A stretch of DNA of 64,000 bases from the NCBI RefSeq assembly GCF_000407485.1, contig NZ_ASWD01000009.1, forward strand, positions 1 through 64,000, given 5' to 3'. Both the position numbers and the translations under genes were made by a program. This document shows, piece by piece, positions 58,025-64,000 of the stretch. The stretch is from Enterococcus pallens ATCC BAA-351. GTDB lineage: Bacteria; Bacillota; Bacilli; Lactobacillales; Enterococcaceae. A model generated the notes under the pieces. It saw only the letters and a list, made by a program, of their open reading frames with translations, was not told the DNA's origin and ran no database searches. The stretch's first letter is position 1; every line of letters starts with the position of its first letter.

Positions 58025-59086
58025 TCATGGTTGTTGCGGTGGTTCTTCAAGATAATTATTCAAGGTCACTTCTGGAAACTTATTTCTTCCATCAGCATTC
58101 CTTTTCTGTGTGATCACTTCTCTGAAACATCTTGTTGACCAGCTGAACATTAATCCATCTAAACTCTTAACATTGCTTGTTTTTTGCTCCATAAAAACAT
58201 TTCTCACTGTGTTAGTGATCTTGGTATCTATGTCTATGTCGTACTGCTCTTTGATTACTTCATAACTAAATGACTCGTTTTCTAATTTTTCAGCATTTGC
58301 TTTTGCTGCGTGTATTTTTTTCATAAGCGAATGAGCTTCCTCGATCGAATGACTATATGACTCGATGAAGAACAGTGTCTTATACGGTAAATACGTTTTA
58401 TTTTGATTTATCATGTGATCTGCAAAGCCTTCCAGAAGGAAATCCTTTTGTCTAAAAATGGAGTCGTCTTCGTTTCTTTTAGTTTCTTTAGTGTTTAGTG
58501 TTTTAGAATTATTAAGTTCTTGGGTGATTTTCACCCTATGCGGTATATCAACGTTTTGACTAGGGGTGATTTTCACCCCATGCGGTGTATCAATGTTTTC
58601 AGGGCTATTTTCATTTTCGTTACTAGGGGTGATTTTCACCTCATGCGGTATATCAACGTTTTGATCCATTTTGTCATTATTTAGATCTAGTTCCTTCAGC
58701 TCGTAAATGTCGTTTTCAGTTACTTCTAGTTCAGCTAAATATAGTCGGTTAGGATTTCTTTTTCTGAGTTTTTTGTTATACCCCATATTTTTCACTTTTA
58801 GTAAATCGTATTTTTGGAGTGCTTTCAAAATATCTTTAACCTTCTGAGTCTCGCAACCAAGAGTTGCTGCTAGTTCTTTTTGAGTAAAACTAAAATACAC
58901 ATTTCCATCTTCATCAATCTGATTTCGGTAGATTGCTAATTCAAGTCTAGCTTTTAAAAGCATGTAGGATATTTTTGTGGAATCGGACATTTTTTTGTAT
59001 TTATCACTTACCAAAAGTACTTTAGGAAATTGGTAATAAAGTTCGTTATATACGCGGTCTTTTTTAAAGAATTTAAAATCGGACAT
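58025..59086 (-). CDS. repA: RepA_N-family replication initiator
   Basis: This 353-residue protein begins FKFFKKDRVYNELYYQFPK then DSTKISYMLLKARLE and FSFTQKELAATLGCETQKV, the conserved N-terminal winged-helix domain of RepA_N initiators. The middle (~140-200) contains three peptide repeats NVDIPHxVKIT encoded by the iterons. The C-terminus is host-specific in this family. RepA binds iterons within its own gene to start theta replication. Ribosome site AAGGAG. It lies divergent from the parAB-like genes, with a small HTH gene between. Confidence 0.88.
   Translation of the reverse strand: MSDFKFFKKDRVYNELYYQFPKVLLVSDKYKKMSDSTKISYMLLKARLELAIYRNQIDEDGNVYFSFTQKELAATLGCETQKVKDILKALQKYDLLKVKNMGYNKKLRKRNPNRLYLAELEVTENDIYELKELDLNNDKMDQNVDIPHEVKITPSNENENSPENIDTPHGVKITPSQNVDIPHRVKITQELNNSKTLNTKETKRNEDDSIFRQKDFLLEGFADHMINQNKTYLPYKTLFFIESYSHSIEEAHSLMKKIHAAKANAEKLENESFSYEVIKEQYDIDIDTKITNTVRNVFMEQKTSNVKSLDGLMFSWSTRCFREVITQKRNADGRNKFPEVTLNNYLEEPPQQP
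58521..58662. repeat. repA-internal iterons, probable origin of replication
   Basis: Three near-identical ~38-base units share GGGTGATTTTCACC, ATGCGGT and ATATCAACGTTTTGA (start near 58522, 58564 and 58627). Each opens with a GGGTGA-TT-TTCACC inverted repeat. In RepA_N plasmids such as pAD1 and pSK41 the origin lies in the central part of repA, as here. Confidence 0.75.
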
Positions 59087-59117
59087 GTGGTGCTCTCCTT
59101 CTAACTAGATGGGCTTA

Positions 59118-59438
59118 TCATATCAAGCCATCGAAATTGATTCTAAATTGTTCGAGTTCTTCCTCGGTGTTAATTGACTCTAATCTTTTTCTTACTTGGT
59201 CTAATTCATATTCATGTAGATTTAGCAACGGTTCGTATTTGCTAAATACCAATTCTTCAAACTGATCCAGAGCATTGTTTCCGAATGAACGGGTTCCATT
59301 GTCAAACTCTCTTACAAAGCTTTGTGCGAGACCAATAGCTTTTGACAGTTCAGGTCTGCTGATATAATATTCACGTATAAGTAATTTTAGTACATATCTA
59401 TCAAATTCATTTCTAAACTCTTTAGTTCCTTCTTGCAT
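59118..59438 (-). CDS. small HTH protein upstream of repA
   Basis: This 106-residue protein has a helix-turn-helix-like stretch (IREYYISRPELSKAIGLAQ then SFVREFDNGTRSFG) and an acidic helical C-terminus. AGGAGG precedes the ATG and repA follows after 31 bases, so they are co-transcribed. A role in regulating replication or copy number is likely from position; I do not recognise a named family. Confidence 0.6.
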   Translation of the reverse strand: MQEGTKEFRNEFDRYVLKLLIREYYISRPELSKAIGLAQSFVREFDNGTRSFGNNALDQFEELVFSKYEPLLNLHEYELDQVRKRLESINTEEELEQFRINFDGLI

Positions 59439-59589
59439 CCCATGTTCCTCCTACGTGTTGTCACTATCAACAACGTTTCTTCGTCACTAGTTTACCATTC
59501 AAATCTAGTAAAAACAATCCTTTTTATTTCAGAAAATAATTTTTCAGATTCGACTAAAAAGACTGGCATATCAGTATTTATACAGACTA

Positions 59590-59790
59590 GCAACTTAATA
59601 AATTACTATTAGTAATGTATTAAGTTACTAGTAGTAATTTATTACCTTTTTATTCGTAATTAAAATGATCCGACAAAAGACATAACTGTTGTTGCAATCG
59701 ACAACAAACTGTGTTACCTTATAGTCATGATAAATATTATTGCTACATTTTAATTAGTAATGTGATAGTAATATATTAAACGACTATTAG
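59590..59790. repeat. TAGTARRR-type iterons upstream of parA
   Basis: The segment contains ATTACTATTAGTAATG, TTACTAGTAGTAATTT and TTAGTAATGTGATAGTAATA with the core TAGTAA(T/A)(T/A/G) on both strands. Two arms around 59603 and 59641 form a large inverted repeat. In pAD1 such repeats flank the partition genes and bind the ParB-like protein. Otherwise positions 59439-59800 hold only the parA promoter region. Confidence 0.7.
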
Positions 59791-59800
59791 GAGGAATAAC

Positions 59801-60766
59801 ATGGCTATGAAACTGAGCGTAGCAGCAAACAAAGGTGGAGTTGGGAAAACCCTTATCACTCTTAATACTATCGGAGCCATTAGGAAATCATTTCCGGCTG
59901 CTAAAATACTTGCTGTCGATACTGACGCACAAGGAAATCTAACTAAATCGTTTCGGGTAAAGGTCGGGAAAGACGACAATACCATCTATGATGTGTTTAT
60001 GGGTCAAGCAAAAGTTGAGGAAGCAATCGTACCTACATACGACACACAAATCGACATATTACCTGCAAATTCGGACAACAACTATTTAGAGTTCGATAAA
60101 ATGGAAGAATTTAGAGATAACATACTTGAATGGTTCGTCTCACTGATCAAAAAATCTAAGGACAATCTTAAAGCAATATCAACAGTTCCTGGGTTAAAAA
60201 AAATGTTGAATAAAGCCATTGATCCTAGTTTAAATTACTTCAATGCGCTAGAGGGAAGTTTTGACGCTGTCGAAGATAAATACGATTTCATCATTTTCGA
60301 TACTCCTCCTGAATTAAAGCAAGTAACTTCATCAGTCTTAACTATTTCTGATGTTGTTATGATCCCTTACGAGCCGGATATTAATAGTGTGGATGGAGTA
60401 ACTCACTTAATATCCCGTGTAAATACACTGAAAAACAAGTTCAATCCTGATCTGAGAATTGGCGGAATACTAGGTAACAAGGTTTTTAATACAAATTTAC
60501 ATGCAAAAATGATCAACGCAATGATGAAGTACGCCAATAGAAACAACTATCATTACTTTGATACCGAGATTCCTCGTTCTATAAAGTTCGCTGACAAATT
60601 GCTAAGAAATGGTATGCCAATAACTATGAGCTATCCAGACAATGACTTCGCTCAGCACTTCTATAAACTTCTGGACGAAATGAATAGGTTTGGATTGCTG
60701 TCAAAAGATGGACAAACCCTTGAAATGCCAAACAACTTACTTAAAGAAAGCGAGAGTGACGTATAA
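59801..60766 (+). CDS. parA: ParA-family partition ATPase
   Basis: This 321-residue protein has the Walker A variant KGGVGKTLITLN at ~11-22, the A' motif LAVDTDAQGNLTKSF at ~43-57 and the B motif IIFDTPPE at ~165-172. It corresponds to RepB/PrgP of pheromone plasmids: a ParA ATPase that positions plasmid copies. TAGGAGGAATAAC is a strong ribosome site. The stop overlaps the start of the next gene (TAATGG). Iteron-rich DNA lies on both sides of the pair. Confidence 0.9.
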   Translation: MAMKLSVAANKGGVGKTLITLNTIGAIRKSFPAAKILAVDTDAQGNLTKSFRVKVGKDDNTIYDVFMGQAKVEEAIVPTYDTQIDILPANSDNNYLEFDKMEEFRDNILEWFVSLIKKSKDNLKAISTVPGLKKMLNKAIDPSLNYFNALEGSFDAVEDKYDFIIFDTPPELKQVTSSVLTISDVVMIPYEPDINSVDGVTHLISRVNTLKNKFNPDLRIGGILGNKVFNTNLHAKMINAMMKYANRNNYHYFDTEIPRSIKFADKLLRNGMPITMSYPDNDFAQHFYKLLDEMNRFGLLSKDGQTLEMPNNLLKESESDV

Positions 60767-61230
60767 TGGCCAGAAAGAAAGCATCAGGAAACTTCGAGAG
60801 CGCTTTTGATAATGAGCTTGAATCAATTCAAACGCCTGAAGATTCTTTGGAAAGTGTGAGTTCTGGTACTATCATTGAAAGTGATACAACGGACTCAATT
60901 GATACAGATGTATCACAACCAGTCCCAACCTCTCAAGCTGGTAAGTTTGGGCTAGTTAACGTGGGCGATCCTGAAGCAGTTGAAACAGTATATAAAACCT
61001 ACAAACTAAATAGTTTTACCGCTAAAAAGCTCGATAGTCTAGTTCATAAAGATTCAAAAAATACCAAAAAGGTTCCAGGAACAAAAGGATTTCTATCTGA
61101 CTTTTTAGAAAACGCAATTTGGCAGCATTTCTTACAACTAGGTTTGATCAGTGAAGCTGAAGCAAATGAGCACATGAAAGACTATAGCAAGTACCCAATA
61201 AATGTAGAGAATTTCAAAAGCATTAAATGA
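60766..61230 (+). CDS. ParB-like centromere-binding protein (RepC/PrgO type)
   Basis: This 154-residue protein has a disordered acidic N-terminal half (ESVSSGTIIESDTTDSIDT) and a C-terminal half with YKTYKLNSFTAKKLDSLV and GFLSDFLENAIWQHFLQLG, fitting a ribbon-helix-helix-like DNA-binding domain. Position directly after parA and between TAGTARRR repeats matches RepC of pAD1 and PrgO of pCF10. It would bind the repeats and regulate parA. Its end is followed by a strong bidirectional terminator. Confidence 0.78.
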   Translation: MARKKASGNFESAFDNELESIQTPEDSLESVSSGTIIESDTTDSIDTDVSQPVPTSQAGKFGLVNVGDPEAVETVYKTYKLNSFTAKKLDSLVHKDSKNTKKVPGTKGFLSDFLENAIWQHFLQLGLISEAEANEHMKDYSKYPINVENFKSIK

Positions 61231-61232
61231 CC

Positions 61233-61278
61233 AATAAAAGACTAAAAGTAATATAATCTATTACTTTTAGTCTTTTAT
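61233..61278. terminator. terminator of the parAB operon
   Basis: AAAAGACTAAAAGTAATA pairs with TATTACTTTTAGTCTTTT; T-rich sequence follows on the right and A-rich on the left. Confidence 0.8.
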
Positions 61279-61349
61279 TTTTTTCTTGGTAAACATTCAG
61301 AGTTAACAGGTACAAATGAGTGACAATGAAAAATACAATGGTATTAGAA

Positions 61350-61872
61350 AAGTATTCTATTAGTAATATACTGGTAATAGATTAGTTTTCTAATACGATA
61401 TAATATAAATATCGCAAATGGGATATACACTAAAACCATTAAATCAGCTCCTTTCAATGTAACGTTAATATTCGGAAATCTTGAAAAAAATTACTAACAC
61501 AACACTAAAAAATCACTAACATAATAGTGTTGTATTAGTAATAGAAAAGAATTACCAATAGAATGCTATTAAAACACTAATAGTAATATAATAGTAATTT
61601 ATGGTGTGCGATCTTGATAGCAATCAATTGAGGAATTATCAGTTTGGAAAGTACTAACTGTTACTGCTGATGTGGTAACTAAATTGTTCCTTCCTAGTGG
61701 ATACGATTGTTCATCCATTAGAACGTTCAATTAGTTTCATGAGAATCAAAGCAGCTCGATATAATTGGGAAATTTATCCGAGCTTACTATTTTATCGGTT
61801 GATTAGTAATAGAAAGTATTTTTATAGAATTACTTGCAGTATTTTAATAGTAATATATTAGTAATTTATTGA
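61350..61872. repeat. centromere-like TAGTARRR repeat array downstream of parAB
   Basis: Many copies of TTAGTAATA and ATAGTAATA occur at 61360-61395, 61530-61605 and 61802-61870. The last two blocks are ~68-base direct repeats of each other (ATTAGTAATAGAAA, AGAATTAC, ATAGTAATATA, TAGTAATTTAT). The ~195 bases between them hold no gene. I take this as the second ParB-binding site block. Confidence 0.7.
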
Positions 61873-61908
61873 TTAAAGTTTTAGCGAACCGCTATGACTA
61901 ACAGACAG

Positions 61909-61946
61909 AAAGGAGAAAAAGAGAGTTATTCTCTTTTTCTCCTTTA
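61909..61946. terminator. bidirectional hairpin terminator
   Basis: AAGGAGAAAAAGAGAG pairs with CTCTTTTTCTCCTT. It separates the partition region from the type I toxin module. Confidence 0.65.
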
Positions 61947-62064
61947 TATCAAACATAAAGAAACTTGAAGTAACAAAAAATGCATAGTCGTAAAAAGATT
62001 TGTTTCAACAGCGTTGACTTATCGGTTCGAATTTTGTATTATGTATCAATTACACAATACACTT

Positions 62065-62094
62065 TTTACATAAAATGGAATAATGTGCTATAAT
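62065..62094 (+). promoter_or_regulatory. promoter of the antisense RNA
   Basis: TTTACA (62065-62070) and TATAAT (62089-62094) are separated by 18 bases. The following RNA has no gene and ends at a terminator at ~62219. Confidence 0.65.
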
Positions 62095-62100
62095 ATACAC

Positions 62101-62219
62101 GAAAAGGGAAGTTGCGTGAACAACCTCCCTTTTAGGACAGTACCGTTTAAGACGGCAACCTGGATAATTATTAGAAGAAAATAATCGTCTCTCGGCTAAA
62201 AGCGACGGTTATTTTTTTT
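62101..62219 (+). ncRNA. antitoxin antisense RNA of the holin-like toxin
   Basis: A transcript of ~119 bases from the 62065 promoter contains GGGAAG-TTGCGTGAACAA-CCTCCC, ACCGTTTAAGACGGCAACC and a terminal hairpin with nine T (CGTC, GACGG near 62190-62219). Its 3' end overlaps the 3' end of the convergent toxin gene, the layout of txpA/ratA-type systems. Pairing of the 3' ends would trigger toxin mRNA decay. Confidence 0.7.
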
Positions 62220-62313
62220 TGTCGTTTTTGCTGATGGTTAGGATTCCAAAAATGATCGTCGCGATTAAAGAACCGAAACTAATCATCAAACCTAACGCTG
62301 CTTCAACAGACAA
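62209..62313 (-). CDS. holin-like type I toxin (Hol_Tox family)
   Basis: I choose TTG 62313, six bases behind AAAGGAGA, giving 34 residues: SVEAALGLMISFGSLIATI, then IFGILTISKNDKKK. This is the Hol_Tox pattern (short acidic start, one membrane helix, lysine tail). Longer upstream starts would add residues unlike the family. The convergent RNA at 62101-62219 is the probable antitoxin. It is a plasmid-stabilising toxin that damages the membrane. Confidence 0.75.
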   Translation of the reverse strand: MSVEAALGLMISFGSLIATIIFGILTISKNDKKK

Positions 62314-62483
62314 AAGGCATCTCCTTTCTAAAGATTTTTGGGATACGTACATACGCATCACCTCACTTTCAAAAAAGATAGCCACCGTCATTAAAAATGT
62401 TGCTTTTACTGTCTTGTGCTTATTATACCATTCTTAAACTTTCGTCTCAATTTTCCGTCAAGGTTATAAATAGAGACTCTTTC

Positions 62484-62768
62484 TCAGACGATGATCTTTC
62501 CATGTTCCACTCGATATCCATATATTTCAATCTTGCTGCTGTTCCAATAATAGAGCGTCTTATTTTCATGCAACAACAAAATTGCAAAAAGGGTCCTCAT
62601 GATTATCGGAGATTTTCGTCTCTGGTAAAAAAAGATAAGGTTTCCTTCATCGTCTGCTTTTGCCGCTGTTAATGGTACTAGCGAACCGCTAATTTGAGTG
62701 TATATTCCTTTATACTCCCCATGAAAAGGATTTGCTGTTAACTTTTTGTACAATTCTCCAGCTTTCAT
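62484..62768 (-). CDS. small protein coupled to the resolvase gene
   Basis: This 94-residue protein overlaps the resolvase stop by four bases (ATGA). It reads KAGELYKKLTANPFHGEYKG, LVPLTAAKADDEGNLIFFY and LHENKTLYYWNSSKIEIYG, a small beta-rich protein. Homologous small genes often sit behind resolvases on enterococcal plasmids, as far as I recall. The function is unknown. Confidence 0.55.
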   Translation of the reverse strand: MKAGELYKKLTANPFHGEYKGIYTQISGSLVPLTAAKADDEGNLIFFYQRRKSPIIMRTLFAILLLHENKTLYYWNSSKIEIYGYRVEHGKIIV

Positions 62769-63388
62769 ATAGAAGAGCTTTCTTGTTTGCTACTTGAAGG
62801 AGAAGGGCGGGTGATACCATATTTTTTCCGATATCTCCTGAAGGTTTCACGATTGATCCCAGTCATTCGTGAAACGTCTGAATCATTTTTACCTGATCTA
62901 TACAAATCAAAGGCATGCTGCAAACGTTCATCATTTTCCGAATAAAGTCGTTTTCGACCTTTATATTTTCCATTAGCTTTTGCAATTTTTATTCCTTGGG
63001 CCTGAGTTTGAAGAATATACTCACGTTCTTCCTGCGCCTGGTACTTATATAATTCAATGATCATATTGTTAAGTAGCCGACGTAAGTTTTCGTTAGCTAT
63101 ACCATTTAGTGTTGGCAAATTTAGAACCTCGATTGTGGCTCCCTTTGTTTGGATAGTATTCATGACTTCAGTAAGTTCTTTGTTATTTCGCCCTAGGCGT
63201 TTCAATTCAGTAATGACAACAATGTCGCCTTCGCGAATAAACTCCATCATGTCCTGGAGACCTTGTCTATTTGTGTCTTTACCGCTCAGCTTATCTTTAA
63301 AAATTTTAGAACAGTGGGAGAGTGCTTCCAGCTGTCTATCTAAGTTTTGATCTTTGCTGCTAACACGAGCGTATCCTATCCTAGCCAA
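62765..63388 (-). CDS. serine resolvase/invertase
   Basis: I use TTG 63388 (AAGGAG ten bases upstream); the ATG at 63397 is too close to that site but could be used through coupling. The ~207 residues start ARIGYARVSSKDQNLDRQL with the catalytic serine after YARV, then IREGDIVVITELKRLGRN with the arginine loop, TIEVLNLPTLNG, and a Hin-type helix-turn-helix near 175-195 (SDVSRMTGINRETFRRYRK). It resolves plasmid multimers or inverts DNA at a res site. Sequence upstream of the operon contains repeated TTGTGCA words that may be the site. Confidence 0.9.
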   Translation of the reverse strand: MARIGYARVSSKDQNLDRQLEALSHCSKIFKDKLSGKDTNRQGLQDMMEFIREGDIVVITELKRLGRNNKELTEVMNTIQTKGATIEVLNLPTLNGIANENLRRLLNNMIIELYKYQAQEEREYILQTQAQGIKIAKANGKYKGRKRLYSENDERLQHAFDLYRSGKNDSDVSRMTGINRETFRRYRKKYGITRPSPSSSKQESSSI

Positions 63389-63393
63389 TGAAA

Positions 63394-63645
63394 TCATTCT
63401 CCTTCTGCTATAGTTGTCTTGTCCTCTTTTACCAGTTCCAGAACAAATGAAATAATTAGCGGCATATAGATATAACTACTTGCTCGATCTAAAGTCTTAT
63501 AAGCGAATGAAAAGCCAAATAACTCCAGTAAGCTAGTAGCGACTATTAAAATTGCCCCAAATCCAAACAAACAATATAAGGCGGTTTTGAGCAAACGTTT
63601 TTTCTTCCTCATTTTTCTTTTTTGCAGCAATCTCTTTTTCCTCAT
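63394..63645 (-). CDS. small membrane protein of the resolvase operon
   Basis: This 83-residue protein has an extremely basic N-terminus (RKKRLLQKRKMRKKKR) and two hydrophobic helices (~24-42 and ~57-72). Ribosome site TAGGAGG. It overlaps the resolvase reading frame start, so the three genes 63645-62484 form an operon. The basic N-terminus could bind nucleic acid or set membrane topology. No family is recognised. Confidence 0.55.
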   Translation of the reverse strand: MRKKRLLQKRKMRKKKRLLKTALYCLFGFGAILIVATSLLELFGFSFAYKTLDRASSYIYMPLIISFVLELVKEDKTTIAEGE

Positions 63646-63654
63646 TTTATCCTC

Positions 63655-63725
63655 CTATTTTGTGCAACTCTATTGTGCAATCATAAATATTAGTATACCA
63701 AAGATAACGAAATGCACAATAGGGG
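63655..63725 (-). promoter_or_regulatory. promoter with res-like inverted repeats
   Basis: On the minus strand TTGTGC (63719-63714), 16 bases and TATACT (63697-63692) form the promoter. Copies of TTGTGCA or TGCACAA lie at 63660, 63673 and 63713, giving operator or resolvase-binding repeats. Beyond it, to 64000, I see no gene. Confidence 0.6.
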
Positions 63726-64000
63726 ATACTCTAATGAGCAATTACGAGAAATGTAACAATCCCTAAGTGCTTATATTTTAAATTTATATTATTTTTTCGC
63801 GATATTAATATTTTGTTTCGCATCTGTACTTTACTATCCTACTACTACTTATCTGGTGACATCAAAAATAATGCCCCGTTCCTGAAAAAATTAGCAGACA
63901 GTAAGTATCGCTTTCAATTTTTATAATGTACCCTATATATTACAGAATATATAGAGGTGATACTTATTAATCTCTGTCCAGTTCTACTTTAGGTCATCCA

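Noticed and set aside
58521-58662. CRISPR-like repeats near repA
   Set aside because: Units lie within repA in frame and match the known position of RepA_N origins; intervals are irregular.
62313-62391. Longer start for the holin-like toxin
   Set aside because: The added residues do not fit the family and the only good ribosome site precedes TTG 62313.

Overview
The window reads as a large part of a low-GC Firmicutes conjugative plasmid, most likely from Enterococcus. Grounds: a RepA_N replicon next to a ParA/ParB-like pair flanked by TAGTARRR-type iterons, as in pAD1-class enterococcal plasmids; a Gram-positive type IV secretion (T4SS) operon; an LPKTN-anchored adhesin; strong AGGAGG ribosome sites; Fst-family and holin-like type I toxins. 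The species assignment is inference, not proven.

Layout. (1) 1-6600, plus strand: a degenerate coding tail, then a cassette with a small membrane protein, a membrane-anchored resolvase-like protein lacking its catalytic serine, an OmpR-type winged-helix regulator with a degenerate receiver, a coiled-coil/NlpC-P60 gene split at a run of ten A, and a 1075-residue surface protein with a C-type lectin domain. (2) 6600-11400: an insertion-sequence graveyard (ISL3-like ends, an IS3/IS150-like remnant, a decayed IS66 element) with two small genes. (3) 11400-18800: accessory islet with two 5'-truncated head-to-head genes, a broken UmuC/UvrX-type polymerase, an SRAP abasic-site protein, a HEPN-like protein, an orphan HTH protein, a HigBA-type toxin-antitoxin pair and a small operon behind a palindromic operator. 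(4) 18800-30600, minus strand: DNA-processing block with a DarB-like methylase-helicase, a Toprim/LtrC-like protein, two uncharacterised proteins, a MobL relaxase, two accessory proteins and an oriT-like region. (5) 30600-49250, minus: transfer operon (VirB8-like protein, thioredoxin-like protein, triple-domain hydrolase, VirB4 in two pieces, PrgI/VirB3-like protein, VirB6-like protein, VirD4, VirB2-like protein, a metallopeptidase, a lytic enzyme, a cysteine-less Spx homologue) with an Fst-type toxin module embedded. (6) 49250-57100, minus: surface and secreted proteins (LPKTN adhesin, two repeat proteins, one with a C39-like peptidase), a structured noncoding stretch and a stop-interrupted gene. 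(7) 57100-64000: replication and maintenance (repA with internal iterons, parAB-like genes and centromere-like repeats, holin-like type I toxin with antisense RNA, serine resolvase).

How it works together: the relaxase and RHH protein would nick oriT, VirD4 would couple the DNA to the VirB4/B6/B8/B2-like channel, and the peptidoglycan hydrolases would open the wall. The LPKTN adhesin and lectin protein could promote cell contact. The methylase-helicase could protect the entering plasmid. RepA, ParAB, the resolvase and the toxin modules keep the plasmid in the population.

Most interesting: three neighbouring transfer-region proteins of otherwise different kind, including the DarB-like protein, end in the same short C-terminal motif at the same distance from the C-terminus. 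This is a candidate tag for delivery of proteins with the plasmid DNA. Also notable are a 140-codon overlapping reading frame with an ideal ribosome site inside the disordered linker of the methylase-helicase gene, the membrane-tethered ex-resolvase regulator cassette, and the poly-A frameshift joining a coiled coil to an NlpC/P60 enzyme. All calls were made by eye, without database searches.
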